Source: Malaya genurostris (Eukaryota; Arthropoda; Insecta; Diptera; Culicidae). Taken from it: a stretch of DNA of 64,000 bases. The stretch covers positions 300,439,656 to 300,503,655 of the forward strand of contig NC_080572.1 in assembly GCF_030247185.1 (NCBI RefSeq). The letters are read 5' to 3'. The notes beneath the pieces were generated by a model. The model did no database searches, was not told where the DNA came from, and worked only from the letters and a program-made list of their open reading frames with translations. A program made the position numbers and the translations under genes. Within the stretch, counting starts at the first letter, position 1. Every line of letters begins with the position of its first letter. Shown in pieces: positions 1 through 10,585 of this stretch.

Positions 1-215
1 GTAAAACTTCCGCAGCTTGATATCGCTTGCCCAATCGAAAAGTTTCTTGTGAATTCATCACCAAAAAATAACTTTTATCTATCTTTACCTAGAATCTTAA
101 AGAAAAGTATCATTTAAAGAAGGAAAAATTTCTAAAAATATGAAACGGTCTCTTTGAACTATGACTCGCATCTTGATAATTACAGAACATATGACAACTG
201 GCTTGAAGGTCCAGG

Positions 216-1274
216 GCAAGAGCAAGAGCAAGAGCAAGAGCGAGAGCAAGAGCAAGAGCAAGAGCAAGAGCAAGAGCAAGAGCAAGAGCAAGAGCAAGAG
301 CAAGAGCAAGAGCAAGAGCAAGAGCAAGAGCAAGAGCAAGAGCAAGAGCAAGAGCAAGAGCAAGAGCAAGAGCAAGAGCAAGAGCAAGAGCAAGAGCAAG
401 AGCAAGAGCAAGAGCAAGAGCAAGAGCAAGAGCAAGAGCAAGAGCAAGAGCAAGAGCAAGAGCAAGAGCAAGAGCAAGAGCAAGAGCAAGAGCAAGAGCA
501 AGAGCAAGAGCAAGAGCAAGAGCAAGAGCAAGAGCAAGAGCAAGAGCAAGAGCAAGAGCAAGAGCAAGAGCAAGAGCAAGAGCAAGAGCAAGAGCAAGAG
601 CAAGAGCAAGAGCAAGAGCAAGAGCAAGAGCAAGAGCAAGAGCAAGAGCAAGAGCAAGAGCAAGAGCAAGAGCAAGAGCAAGAGCAAGAGCAAGAGCAAG
701 AGCAAGAGCAAGAGCAAGAGCAAGAGCAAGAGCAAGAGCAAGAGCAAGAGCAAGAGCAAGAGCAAGAGCAAGAGCAAGAGCAAGAGCAAGAGCAAGAGCA
801 AGAGCAAGAGCAAGAGCAAGAGCAAGAGCAAGAGCAAGAGCAAGAGCAAGAGCAAGAGCCAGAGCAAGAGCAAGAGCAAGAGCAAGAGCAAGAGCAAGAG
901 CAAGAGCAAGAGCAAGAGCAAGAGCAAGAGCAAGAGCAAGAGCAAGAGCAAGAGCAAGAGCAAGAGCAAGAGCAAGAGCAAGAGCAAGAGCAAGAGCAAG
1001 AGCAAGAGCAAGAGCAAGAGCAAGAGCAAGAGCAAGAGCAAGAGCAAGAGCAAGAGCAAGAGCAAGAGCAAGAGCAAGAGCAAGAGCAAGAGCAAGAGCA
1101 AGAGCAAGAGCAAGAGCAAGAGCAAGAGCAAGAGCAAGAGCAAGAGCAAGAGCAAGAGCAAGAGCAAGAGCAAGAGCAAGAGCAAGAGCAAGAGCAAGAG
1201 CAAGAGCAAGAGCAAGAGCAAGAGCAAGAGCAAGAGCAAGAGCAAGAGCAAGAGCAAGAGCAAGAGCAAGAGCA
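216..1274. repeat. (CAAGAG)n hexanucleotide array, about 176 units
   Basis: About 1.06 kb of almost perfect tandem CAAGAG. Only two substitutions were seen, a CGAGAG unit near 241 and a CCAGAG unit near 860. Because the period is six, most reading frames stay open as dipeptide repeats (EQ, SK, L, AL, CS); these are artefacts. One strand is almost entirely purine apart from one C per unit. The array abuts a retrotransposon 3' end at 1275. Its homogeneity suggests recent expansion, or assembly collapse of a longer array. Confidence 0.97.
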
Positions 1275-1330
1275 ATGCACAAATCTCCAAATAACAAGGG
1301 GAACGTGCCACTTGAGCCAAATAGTACTGA
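1275..1330 (+). mobile_element. 3' terminus of a non-LTR retrotransposon (family C)
   Basis: The ~55 bp from GCACAAATCTCCAAATAAC through GGGGAACGTGCCACTTGAG to CTGATTCC match the extreme 3' end of the LINE at 5446-7129, and also recur near 30013-30075 (minus) and 52509-52565 (plus). Here the terminus follows the hexamer array directly, so the copy is either extremely 5'-truncated or the array grew inside its 3' UTR. No coding sequence remains. A poly(A) tail is not obvious at any copy. Confidence 0.7.
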
Positions 1331-3099
1331 TTCCAATACATGAAGCTCACAGAAACTATTTTGATCGGCATGTTGCAAACTGCTCAAAATGGTAATGTTT
1401 TCGATCAGTTCATCTCATAATTATGCTCGATTCGTGATACCCGTGTTCGATTTACAGCTTCGGGGAGGCATGTTTTCCAACCCAGTAACAATTGAACATC
1501 AGCGCACAACTTCCATCTATCACCAATGAAAACCAGAAACCTGAAACTTTGACGTCCCACTCCTTTTGTGCTCTCTCTCTCTCGCTCTGGTATTTCAAAC
1601 ATTCACCAACACGTCACTTTTAGACTTTCCATTTTCCCACAGAACAATGCAATGCTGCTCTCCCACGAGGCCTACGTTCATTGGATGCCTGCCTGCCTGC
1701 CTGGCACCCACCAACAGTTCTCGAACAGTGACTGACACATTCACTTTCTGTCTGTTTTCTCCCGTTCGATGCAACGCGCAGCACACTAGACCGTGTCCAA
1801 CCCAATTATTCGGGGAAAAACTGGTTGCCAACAGTGGCTCGTTGTATCAACAACTTTCACGATAACAGGTTGCCCGAAGGGCAGATATGGAACAATACGG
1901 AATGCCGTTCGCCTCCCTTCCATTGCCGGCCGAGCATTCCCAACAAGCTCCAAATTCTGACAACCTTTTGTAAACCTATTCTAGCCTACTGCAGATGTTA
2001 CCAGCGTATTTGCAATTCCACCCTCATGTGCTGCTAGGTCAGCATAACAACGCCTTGTAGAAACCGGAGGATATGCGGCACATTCATTGTGCAACATTTG
2101 AGTTGGAACTCAGAAAAAAAACAAATACAACACTCTCGCTTCCACCGGTCGATATGTGAGATCAAACTGAAGGAAACAGATTCTCTGTGCATTCACAGAT
2201 GCAGGCAACCATGAGGATGACATCTGAGTGCCTATTTGTAGTAAAATCGTGGGTTTGTGTTTTTCTTTGCATATTTGCTCCTCAGGGGGAAGGCGTCAGT
2301 TAACAGCGGAAGGAATGGTTTATCATGAGCAATTTCTACACAGAGAGAAACAAACCGTGTCGTTGCAGCAGGCGTTGATTTTTGTTCGGAAACTTTCGAA
2401 AACCGTTGGGCTGTAAAACCCTTTCGTGTCCAAGTGCAGGCTAATGTCGTTTTCGTTTTTACCAATTGCACTACACCAGTACTACACTTTTTCTGCACCG
2501 ATACCACTGGTCTTCAAAAGTTTGGTGTAGCTCTGTGCAATGGAATTGTTTATTGTAGTCAATGGTTACTGTTTATGTTTTCGTCATTTTCGTTCGTTTA
2601 TTCATGCCTCAGTGTAGCACTGTACCGGTGTAGTGCAAATTAAAAACGAAAACGCCATAAGTTTTCGTTATGTTGCAAAAATTATTACGATTTTAAATTC
2701 TTGTTATTTTATTTAATGATAATTCTTTCACAAAATAAATGAAATTACACATAGATAATAAAAGTTTTATTTAGTAACGTTATCAATCGTCTAGGTATAA
2801 GTAATGGAGAACTTCGTATTTGTGACAAAATTTGAAATTTAAAGCGATGACAGATGTATTTTCATATATCAATAGATTACATTCAATACCAGGTACAAGA
2901 ATTTGAAATTTATGTTTTGAGTTGTCTCAACATATCAAAATAAATAGATATTTTCACAGAAATTTTCAAATATTACAATAAAACTCTTATAAAAAAGGAC
3001 TAAGTACTAAGCTAAGTACTTTTGGCTTTTCATCGATTCTTTTTGATACAAGCTAAAATTGCTAGGAAAAAATTTATTTCAAATTTACAAAAAAAAATT
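1331..3099. other. No supported gene; AT-rich unassigned DNA
   Basis: Short ORFs here (longest about 99 codons, 1566-1865) have no recognisable domain, signal or conserved composition. The stretch around 2810-2890 resembles the arms of the foldback element at 50.5 kb: it shares the phrase AAAGCGATGACAG/CTG followed by a TTTT tract and an ATACCAG motif. It is probably an old relic of that family. Confidence 0.5.
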
Positions 3100-3378
3100 A
3101 GTTTTGCAATGACTGAATGGAAACATATATTGGGAGAAGCCAAATGAATGAATAACTTAACAGAAAAGATGATTTATTGGAAAAAGATACGCTCACAGAC
3201 AGGACTCGAACCTGCGTTCTTATGCATTCCGTGTATACGCGCTACTATTGCATAAGAACGCTGGTTCGAGTCCTGTCCATGAGCGTATATTTTTTTTTTC
3301 AATAAATCATCTTTTCTGTTAAGTTTTTCATTTATTTGGCTTCTCCAATATATCTTTCCACTCAGTCATTGCAAAACT
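3100..3378. repeat. Palindromic element with tRNA-like centre
   Basis: Two arms of about 125 bp, starting AGTTTTGCAATGACTGA and ending with its complement TCAGTCATTGCAAAACT, surround a loop of about 20 bp near 3225-3245. The inner part of each arm contains a B-box-like motif (GGTTCGAGTCCTGTC, at about 3270 on plus and at its mirror near 3200 on minus), preceded by an anticodon-arm-like segment. The arms pair with few mismatches. It could be a foldback MITE that captured a tRNA-like sequence, or a head-to-head pair of tRNA-derived SINE fragments. Confidence 0.75.
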
Positions 3379-3447
3379 GAACTCAGTTATGGCGGCTTTA
3401 CGTCAAACCAACTAAAATTAAAACGTCGGAAAAAAATTTCTAAAAGT

Positions 3448-3945
3448 TGATATCTACACTTACGCAAGAGATACGTGCCGTGTAAAAAACCGCGCAAAAA
3501 AAAGCGTAACTTCGGAGATTCTTCTATATCAAATGTCTTAGAAATGCATGAAACGTCCAGATGTAATGTAAAAAAATATATTTTTGAAAAATATCGACTT
3601 TGGGATTTTGGTGAAATTTGAGATTTCCGGAATCGAAATTTTTCATGCCGAATGTCTTGTAAATGCATGAAACGTCGAGATCTGGTGTAATCTAAAAAAA
3701 AACATGAATCAACTCTGGGACTTCGGAAATCCGCATAAAAAAACGCAAAACTAAAGAATTTTTTTCAAAGCGAAATCTCCAAGAAATGCATGAAACGTCC
3801 AGCACTAGTGTTACCTCAGAATTTTTTTAAATCAGCTTTTCATGTATTTCTAACACAAAACAAGTAAGCCGGATAACTTTTAAAATTTGCATAAAAAAAC
3901 TGCGTAACTTCAGAGATCCACGTAAAAGAAAGACCTCAGTGTACA
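3448..3945. repeat. Relic of the TACGCGG / CACTG MITE-like family
   Basis: Contains the recurrent phrases GAAATGCATGAAACGTCCAG (3542, 3787 and variants), TCGACTTTGGGA and CGGAAATCCGCATAAAAAAA. It ends near 3925-3941 with a CACTGAGGTCTTTCTTTTACG complement. The same phrases occur in the better preserved copy at 18081-18355. No ORF of note. The internal phrase repeats two or three times, so the element grew by internal duplication. Confidence 0.55.
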
Positions 3946-4100
3946 TAAAAATTTTTAAAATATTATATGTTTGACACTGTACAAAGAACTCAAAGCGATC
4001 CTTGGGGCGATATACTTTTTGCGGGGGTCGAAGTAAACAAAAACTGACTATGGGGTTCGACGAGCTCTAGAAATCGACTCCCTATTGTTTGATATAAGTT

Positions 4101-4254
4101 TTCTTTTGTTTCGATTATAGAGATTTCAACCTTAAGGTCATTCGCCTCTTCGGGCCAGAAAAATCTTCAGACCCTATGTGCGGGGATGGGAATCGAACCC
4201 AAGTGGGCTGCGTGAAAGGGCATCCACTTACCCATCACGCTATACCCGTCCCCA
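4101..4254 (-). mobile_element. tRNA-derived SINE with perfect 13-bp target duplication
   Basis: Read on the minus strand, the 5' end is GGGGACGGGTATAGCGTG, with an A-box-like TATAGCGTGATGGG, a B box GGTTCGATTCCCATCCCC and a tRNA-unrelated tail ending in an A-rich stretch (GAAACAAAAGAAAA). The 13 bp TTTGATATAAGTT occur at 4088-4100 and again at 4255-4267, a clean target-site duplication. Length of 154 bp and layout resemble tRNA-related mosquito SINEs such as Feilai, but family assignment needs a library search. It depends on a LINE reverse transcriptase in trans. Confidence 0.88.
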
Positions 4255-4267
4255 TTTGATATAAGTT

Positions 4268-5277
4268 GTTATTTGAAATATTCATGCTAGAAAAGTTATG
4301 TTTATTTGACCATCCGCTAAAATTGGTAAGTATTTTACATCAATATAAAAAAAGTAAGAAATTTAATTTTCGAAGGAATTTGTGAATGGGGGTCTGAGGC
4401 CTAAGTTAATTTTAGTAAAGTCAGTACCCGAGTAAAGTCTAACATCAAAATTAGAACAAATTGATATTTGATTATGATAGCAACATCAGATTGAAATCCT
4501 TATATGATATCGACTCATCAAATTTTCAATGATTATAACATTGTGTTATCATTTTGCTGTTTAAAGGCAAAAGTTTTGTGAAACTCAAAAAAATGAAAAT
4601 ATTAATATCAACAACTTAGTGAATCCTTTGCAATTGAGCAAATTTCAAATGGCAGCACAAAAATACAAAGTTAAGTTTCAATGGAAGAATTATTCCTTCA
4701 ATCCTTCGTTGTCTTTTACAAAAATGCTTTGACATCCGCCGAGATCCTGCAGTTGACCGCAATCATAACCGCGATTTTTTACAACATTTTTTCAACTTCT
4801 ACGCAAATAATGCTCTTTCCTTTTAACCACGAGAATATTGGTGTCAAACCACACGTCTGTGAGGCATTAGATAAATTGGCGATCATCGGTACCACGTTTG
4901 TCTGAAGCAGGTCAATCTGAATAGTGGCTTTGGCATTCCCATCTCGCTGCCGTAGAAGGAGCTTATTTCTGAATTTGGTATGAGAAATATATTTGACGTC
5001 ATCTATTTCCTTATAGATACGTTAAGTATCCGATCCTGTAACATTATTTGCGTTCAGTTTAAAAAAAAAAATGTTTCGATGTTTGCGAAGTTCATTCCAA
5101 AGTTCTTAGACCATTATTTTCAGTGCATCCAGAAATCGGGGACCTGGATGGCGAAAATAATCTACTCGCCAAACCCGTTCTGAAAATATCCATAGCTTTA
5201 TATCCAACAGTATGGAAAAATTCATTGTTTACGAAGTTCGAACATCGAGCATTGAATGTCTCAGATTTGAGAACCTA
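4268..5277. other. No supported gene; unassigned DNA
   Basis: No transposon signature or coding domain recognised. Small ORFs (4681-4905 and 4980-5183) lack known motifs and sit in AT-rich sequence; they are not called. Confidence 0.5.
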
Positions 5278-5445
5278 GAGCTAATTCTTAATAATACTTT
5301 AGTGGTTTAGAGGAGCCACCAAGAAATATATGTTTAACTTGTATATTCCTAAGTAGTCCATAAACTGTGTCGAAGAATCTCTTCAAAACAATTCTCATTT
5401 CTAGTTATAAATGCTTAGAACTTCATATTCTCACTAACGCTAGAT
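5278..5445. repeat. Left copy of ~170-bp direct repeat flanking a LINE
   Basis: Starts GAGCTAATTCTTAATAATAC and ends TCACTAACGCTAGAT. It matches 7130-7308 along its whole length with few substitutions. The pair brackets the truncated LINE at 5446-7129. This is either a very long target-site duplication or a pre-existing tandem duplication into which the LINE inserted. Confidence 0.88.
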
Positions 5446-5624
5446 CAGGAATCAGAACAAATTGGCTCAAATGGCACGTTCCCCTTGATATTTAGAGATT
5501 TGTGCCTTGCCATCAATTTGTTTTTAGCTTCATTTTCCCGATATATAAGAGGGAAGGATTGAAAGGAAATGGTAAGGGTTGGACTAGGAGGATGGGAAAA
5601 ATTGACGACACAAAAACACATAAA

Positions 5625-5880
5625 AGCAGAAGTAAATTCTGCACCCCTAAGGGATCCCGAACATTCTGCTGAGGATCACATTTAGTGGAAGCAGAAGTAA
5701 ATTCTGAACCTCTACGAGGTCCCGAACAGTCTGCTATTAATAAAACCTCCAACCCCCGAGAGAAATTAGAGATCTTACAAAAGCGACACCATTCTGCACT
5801 CCCGGAAGAATGCAGAACGATTTGCAGTATGTACGAGCAGAAGTAAATTCGGTACCCCCTAAAGGATGCCAAACAATCTG
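5625..5880 (-). repeat. Three hairpin-like ~50-bp repeats in the family C 3' UTR
   Basis: Three related units start or end with AGCAGAAGTAAATTC (near 5635, 5690 and 5838 on plus) and close with the partly complementary phrase GAACA[T/G]TCTGCT. Each unit is an imperfect palindrome bounded by AGCAGA and TCTGCT. The related 3' UTR at 52256 retains only one comparable segment (GCATTCTTC..GAATGCAGA). They may be structured RNA elements recognised by the element's own reverse transcriptase, which is inference. Confidence 0.6.
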
Positions 5881-5948
5881 CTAAACCCTATTTAAGGTGA
5901 ATACCGAAGGGATTCATTCACTCCAGGAAGAACGATGAACCCTTCTGA

Positions 5949-7118
5949 CTATAGCTCCTTACCACATTGGGTGAGAAACGAGATAATATCGTTCAATTTT
6001 AGCTCCGCATACACAGACTCAACCATGTATGGAGAACCAAAAACCCGGATACTTAGCTGCGTCAATGCGGGACAGTTACATATCAGATGATATGAAGTAC
6101 CATAATCGCATTCACACAAATCACACGAATAATACTCAGCACGTTGAATAGTAGCCATGTGATAATTGAGTTTGCAATGTCCAGTCAGAGCTCTGACCAG
6201 AATACTGCTATGATGCTTGGAGAAATGCAGTAGACATTTTGACATTTTCAGATTTAAATCTGGTAGAAATGCTTTTGTCTGAGCGCAAGTTTGCAAGCTG
6301 CGCCAGTAGCTGGCATGTTTGGATGCAGCCCAAGAACGAATCTTGTGCTTTATCCAACTAGTTGAAAGTGGTAAAGCTGGTTCAGGACCAACCAAATCAT
6401 TCGTTGCACCAGCTCTAGCCAACTCATCAGCCCATTAATTTCCAGTAATACCAGAATGGCCGGGTACCCATAAGAAGTAAACAGCATTTGAAATGCTGAG
6501 GTCTTCAATTTGAGTTCGACATGCGATCACTAGATTCGACCGTGAGTCATTCGAACTGAGTGCTTTTAAGACTGCCTGACTGTCGGAACAAAAATAAATT
6601 TGTTTACCACAGATCCTCTGCTAAAGTGCCGATTGTACTCCACACAGAATTGCGTAGATTTCTGCTTGGAACACAGTACAGTATCTACCAAGTGAATGAG
6701 ACTGTTCCAGCCTCATTTCACGACAGTAGACACCAACACCAGCACGACCATTCAACAGAGAACCGTCCGTATAACAAACTATGTGTTCATCAAGTTGTCG
6801 TTCCAGACAACCAGACAACCATTCCTCACGAAGAGGATAGCTCACATTGAATGTTTTGAAAGGAAAACTGCACGTGAGAGTTAGGTCACTAGGAGCGAGT
6901 AAATACTCATCCCACGTAACCATTTGAGACCACAAGCGAGTGTGGCTAGTAGCATAATCTAATGGGTTACTGTTCCAAAGCCCTGTAACCCTAAGACGGT
7001 ATGCACAAGATAATGCTTCTTGTTTCAGGAACACATGTAGTGGTTTAATGCACAGTAGCGCCTCTAGAGCAGCAGTATGAGTTGTCGTGAATGCTCCTGT
7101 CATCGCCATTAGGACCAT
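5949..7118 (-). pseudogene. ORF2 C-terminal fragment: RNase H and cysteine-cluster domains
   Basis: One reading frame of 390 codons runs through two in-frame stops, a TAG near 6621 and a TAA near 6433, the latter replacing a residue just after the HSGITGN motif. RNase H signatures appear in order: YTDGS near 6795, FQAEIYAI near 6665, CSDSQAV near 6590 and VPGHSGITGN near 6450. The C-terminal part carries a zinc-finger-like cluster CDLCECDYGTSYHLICNC near 6100. The reverse transcriptase and endonuclease are absent through 5' truncation. In a live element this protein removes RNA from the cDNA hybrid during target-primed reverse transcription. It is non-functional here. Confidence 0.85.
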
Positions 7119-7129
7119 CCTTTGGAGAT

Positions 7130-7308
7130 GAGCTAATTCTTAATAATACTTTAGTGGCTTAGAGGAGCCACCAAGAAATATATGTTTAACTTGTATATTC
7201 CTAAGTAGTCTATAAACTGTGTCGAATAATCTCTTATTTCTAGTTATAAATGAATTCTTATTTCTAGTTATAAATGCTTAGAACTTCATATTCTCACTAA
7301 CGCTAGAT
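7130..7308. repeat. Right copy of ~170-bp direct repeat flanking a LINE
   Basis: Matches 5278-5445. It differs by a small internal duplication in which TTATTTCTAGTTATAAATG occurs twice (about 7227-7273), which makes it ~11 bp longer. The boundary with the LINE is the shared GAGCTAATTC. Confidence 0.88.
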
Positions 7309-9660
7309 ACTATGAGAAGTATTTTGTCAATCATTTAATAGATCTTGGAACTTTAATACACTTTTCTAAAGAAACCGTCTAACTAAATCTTCATAATTTT
7401 GAGTCACAGGACTAATTCTGCATCAAATGATCGTAAATTATAAGTCTACACAAGAACTGAAGAGATTGTGGTTCTATCTATGGTCAGAAGCGAGATAATC
7501 GATCATTGTCCCAATTAGTCGAAAAAACAAATAATCTGGGATACCTTATTGCCGGATTTCTAATTCACGTTCACTGTGTTGTGAAAGACTTCACTGTAAA
7601 ACATTCGGTCTTCAGAGGCTCTAAATTTGTATTTCAAAGTGATTACATATGCGAGTTATGTGCGATCAAGTAGATAACTCAATTTGATGTTATGTTTGAA
7701 TGCCACAGCTTTGGATATGAGAAGGACAAAGAGAACATTTTTATACTGTATACTCAAATAGCCACACTGCTATTCACGGTGGATGCGGGATGGAAGCGAC
7801 GCATATAATAAAATACACCGCACCGCGTCACCGCTTTGACATTCATGATATGTCACAAATACGAAGTTTCCCTTTACTTACGCTTGGACTTTTGATTACG
7901 TTGATAATTAGAACTTTTATTATCTATATGTAATTGAAGGATGTCACAGTTTATTTATTTTGTAAAAAAATATTTTTCAAATGATCTTAAAATGTTCAAA
8001 ATCGGACTACTAATGACTGAGATATGGTCAATCGAATTAAGTGTTCTTATTCTTTTAAAAACAACTTTGGTTCGCAGTTTTTCTTAAAACTTTGGGTAGC
8101 CAATTCTGTTTTTCATAACCCTAAGTAAATTTAATTCTCAATGAATGTACCTTTCTTATGATGGTAAAACTATTAAAATCGATTAAAAACTAGCTGGGAT
8201 GAAGTCAGTCAAAATTATCCTTTCCATTTTGTATGCCCTTGGGATTCGAAGCGTTAAACACGACCTAAACGTTTACAGTCAATAAGACGATAACGTTTGC
8301 TAAAAAAGGGGTTGGGTAATTTCAGAGACATAACTGGATGATGTGAATACGAATAAAACTGACACTCTTTCTTTATACTTCCGAATATCAATTAGTTAAT
8401 CGAATGTGAGAATTGTGCAAACTTTTCCCTTCTTTATTACTAGAAATTAAAACGATGCACATACACTAAAGTACGGATGAGTTACGTCAAACATTCTAAC
8501 ATACAATTAAATATTTCGGTATAATTTGTACAGTTCTTTAAAATAAAAATGAAGACATACACGTTGAAAACGTTCTTTATTCGATATCATATGAAAAATT
8601 TCCTCTAATTTAATGCAAATGTAACGAACAATAAAATATGTGACGTCACTTGCACATTCTGAAGTCAACAAAATTCATTCAAACCAATACACGCAAAATA
8701 CATTTAAAAAAGAGCCGTGAAAAAACTGTGAAAATTTTCTGATTAGAATCTTTCAGATTGTGAACCTTCACTAAACTGATTATATTTACTTCCGATTTGC
8801 ATATTTGAACAGATAAGCAATTCTAATAGAACTTTAGATACTATTCGAGGCCATTAAAAGGACTGATTTTCCATAATGTTCCCCATCGTTGTCCACTTTT
8901 CGTTGTATTTATCTCCAATGCAAACGAACAGCAGCAGGAGGGCCCTTGTTTGAAGCGAAGATGGTTCTGCGAACGTCCCGCAATTGATTCAATACTGAAC
9001 TGAGTTCTCGATACTAGAACTTGTAGGAAGCAAAAATTTTGTTGATACGTTCGATACAACAAGAGATATTCACGATCAAAAACTTATCACTCTTTCAGAG
9101 GGTAAATTTTGAAAAGGCGCAAAAGAAAAAAACCCCGGATTAAAAAAATTCTGGCGATAATAAATTAGGTGACCACCGTATTTTTTTGGACACTAAAATA
9201 TTCTAAAATGATTGACAAAATATTTTCAGACAAATATGTTTGCCGTCAGCATTGGAGAATTTTTTCTGTTTCATTTTTATTAAAAGCATTTCTAGTTCAA
9301 GAATCACTGAATGGGGGGCATAAAAAAGAATAATTCGGTGTGCATGCCTTTCGAGTAGGAGAGTCTGGACTTCCATTAGTGAAGATATATTTCGGTTTTG
9401 ATGATTTATGTAAAAATGACAATTTTTACACAAATCATCAAACAAACGATTCTCCGAAAAACCATGTATCTTTCTGTATAACAAGAAAACCCATTCGCAG
9501 AGAATTTGCACATGATTTCTCACTGCCTAACTGGGCAAAGAATAAGAACGTTTTGATTGTCATAAATAGAAAATTTCAGAGTCTATTATGATTTTTGATT
9601 TGGCAAGCAATTTGTACATACGGTTGCACTCCTTTCCTCTGACGGTGAGTTTTGCTTGAA
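7309..9660. other. No supported gene; unassigned AT-rich DNA
   Basis: No transposase, reverse transcriptase or host domain recognised on either strand. ORFs at 8841-9062, 9203-9523 and 9340-9591 overlap one another on opposite strands and show no motif. A composition shift near 7770-7860 (GC-richer) is unexplained. Confidence 0.5.
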
Positions 9661-9663
9661 AGT

Positions 9664-9790
9664 ACACTCAAGTCTCTTTTTATGCGATTTTTAAGCTGTT
9701 TCGTTTTATGCTAGTTTCCAATATTATGCGGTTTTTGATGCGAATTTTCCAAGTTATGTGGTTTCCCCTACATAAAAAAGACTTGAGAGT
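9664..9790. repeat. Short MITE-like inverted repeat, TACGCGG/CACTG family relative
   Basis: Bounded by ACACTCAAGTCTCTTTTTAT at about 9664 and its near complement CATAAAAAAGACTTGAGAGT ending near 9791. The interior carries TATGCGGTTTTTGATGCG and AAGTTATGTGGTTTCCCC, decayed forms of the TACGCGG phrases at 18.1 and 41.3 kb. About 127 bp, non-coding, probably non-autonomous. Confidence 0.65.
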
Positions 9791-10145
9791 ATAACAAATT
9801 TTCAATCCTAAGCTTAACAATTCGTGTTACTATCTAAATTGGGAATACCGTACTCAGCTGTAAAATTTTCCTTAAAAAACACCAATCTGCGTCGTCTTTA
9901 ATTGATTTGGTTTTACAAACCGATCTGAGACTAGGTTTCAGGATTTCCTTCAAGATTATGTTTTAATCGGCTTGAGCAAATTCTTTCTCCGGTGAATGGA
10001 TACTGTCGTACTTGACCAATAAATAAACGTCTGACACCTTCTATAATCCGACCACAATGACCATTGTTTATCATGAAAACTCGAAGCTAACACAGCACAA
10101 TTCCAGCCATGCTGATCCAGTTTTATGACAGCCAGCCAGAGTTCA

Positions 10146-10585
10146 TTAATCAAGGCGTTGCTCAGCAACCAGTCGACTACTGGCGCTGAATGCCTGGTCC
10201 GATCCGACCGAGAAGATACTAGCATTTGAAAGTGCATTCATTTCATTCTGATCAACAAGTAGGCAATTTATCTCCGGGAAAACATCCAAGCTAGATGCTA
10301 TTCCTTCCTGTAAAAGACCACCGCGTCTGCTTTCGGCAACCCTGCTCAAAGCCGGCGAACCAAACAGTAACGAGGAACCAACGAATCCTCCTTCATCTCT
10401 ATTTGCATCGACGACGTAAGGATCCCGGACGAGAACGTACATCTGTTGTTGGCCATAGCCATAGTGCCTCTTCTTGGGATGCTTGTTTGGCTTGCTGCCA
10501 GACAGTGTTTTCCGCACATCCGAGCGAGATTTCTGACCAACCGACGATGGACGCCAGAGAAAATATATGCCCGGTGCCTGCAGAA
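10146..10585 (-). CDS. Candidate host exon, unknown product
   Basis: A frame open from about 10632 to a stop at 10146, in sequence GC-richer than its surroundings. The peptide includes SKPNKHPKKRHYGYGQQQ, a basic then glutamine-rich patch, followed by MYVLVRDPYVVDANRDEGG and a Ser/Ala-rich acidic tail ending AEQRLD. It has no canonical start, since the first in-frame candidate is GTG. The upstream edge has an acceptor-like CACTTTCTGCAG near 10585, so a terminal coding exon with acceptor and stop is plausible. No known family recognised and no transposon motif. The alternative is a chance ORF in a GC-rich island; shorter ORFs overlap it on the other strand. Confidence 0.3.

Larger units (their letters stand above)
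5446..7129 (-). mobile_element. 5'-truncated non-LTR retrotransposon (family C, RNase H-bearing group)
   Basis: Minus-strand copy containing only the C-terminal part of ORF2 and a ~0.5 kb 3' UTR. The 3' terminus (about 5446-5510) matches three other loci in this window. The 5' end stops abruptly at the right-hand direct repeat, as expected for incomplete reverse transcription. An RNase H domain and a C-terminal cysteine cluster place it in the I/R1/LOA-like assemblage rather than Jockey or RTE; the exact clade is not determinable here. The copy is dead because of in-frame stops. Confidence 0.85.

Noticed and set aside
216..1330. A CRISPR-like or satellite array with spacers
   Set aside because: The repeat unit is six bases with no spacers.
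97..1395. Five overlapping long ORFs (about 366-425 codons) over the hexamer array
   Set aside because: They are dipeptide or homopolymer translations of (CAAGAG)n on both strands. A six-base period without stops keeps nearly every frame open.
3180..3290. A functional tRNA gene
   Set aside because: Only T-arm-like sequence is clear, in both orientations of a palindrome; no complete cloverleaf with an acceptor stem could be drawn.
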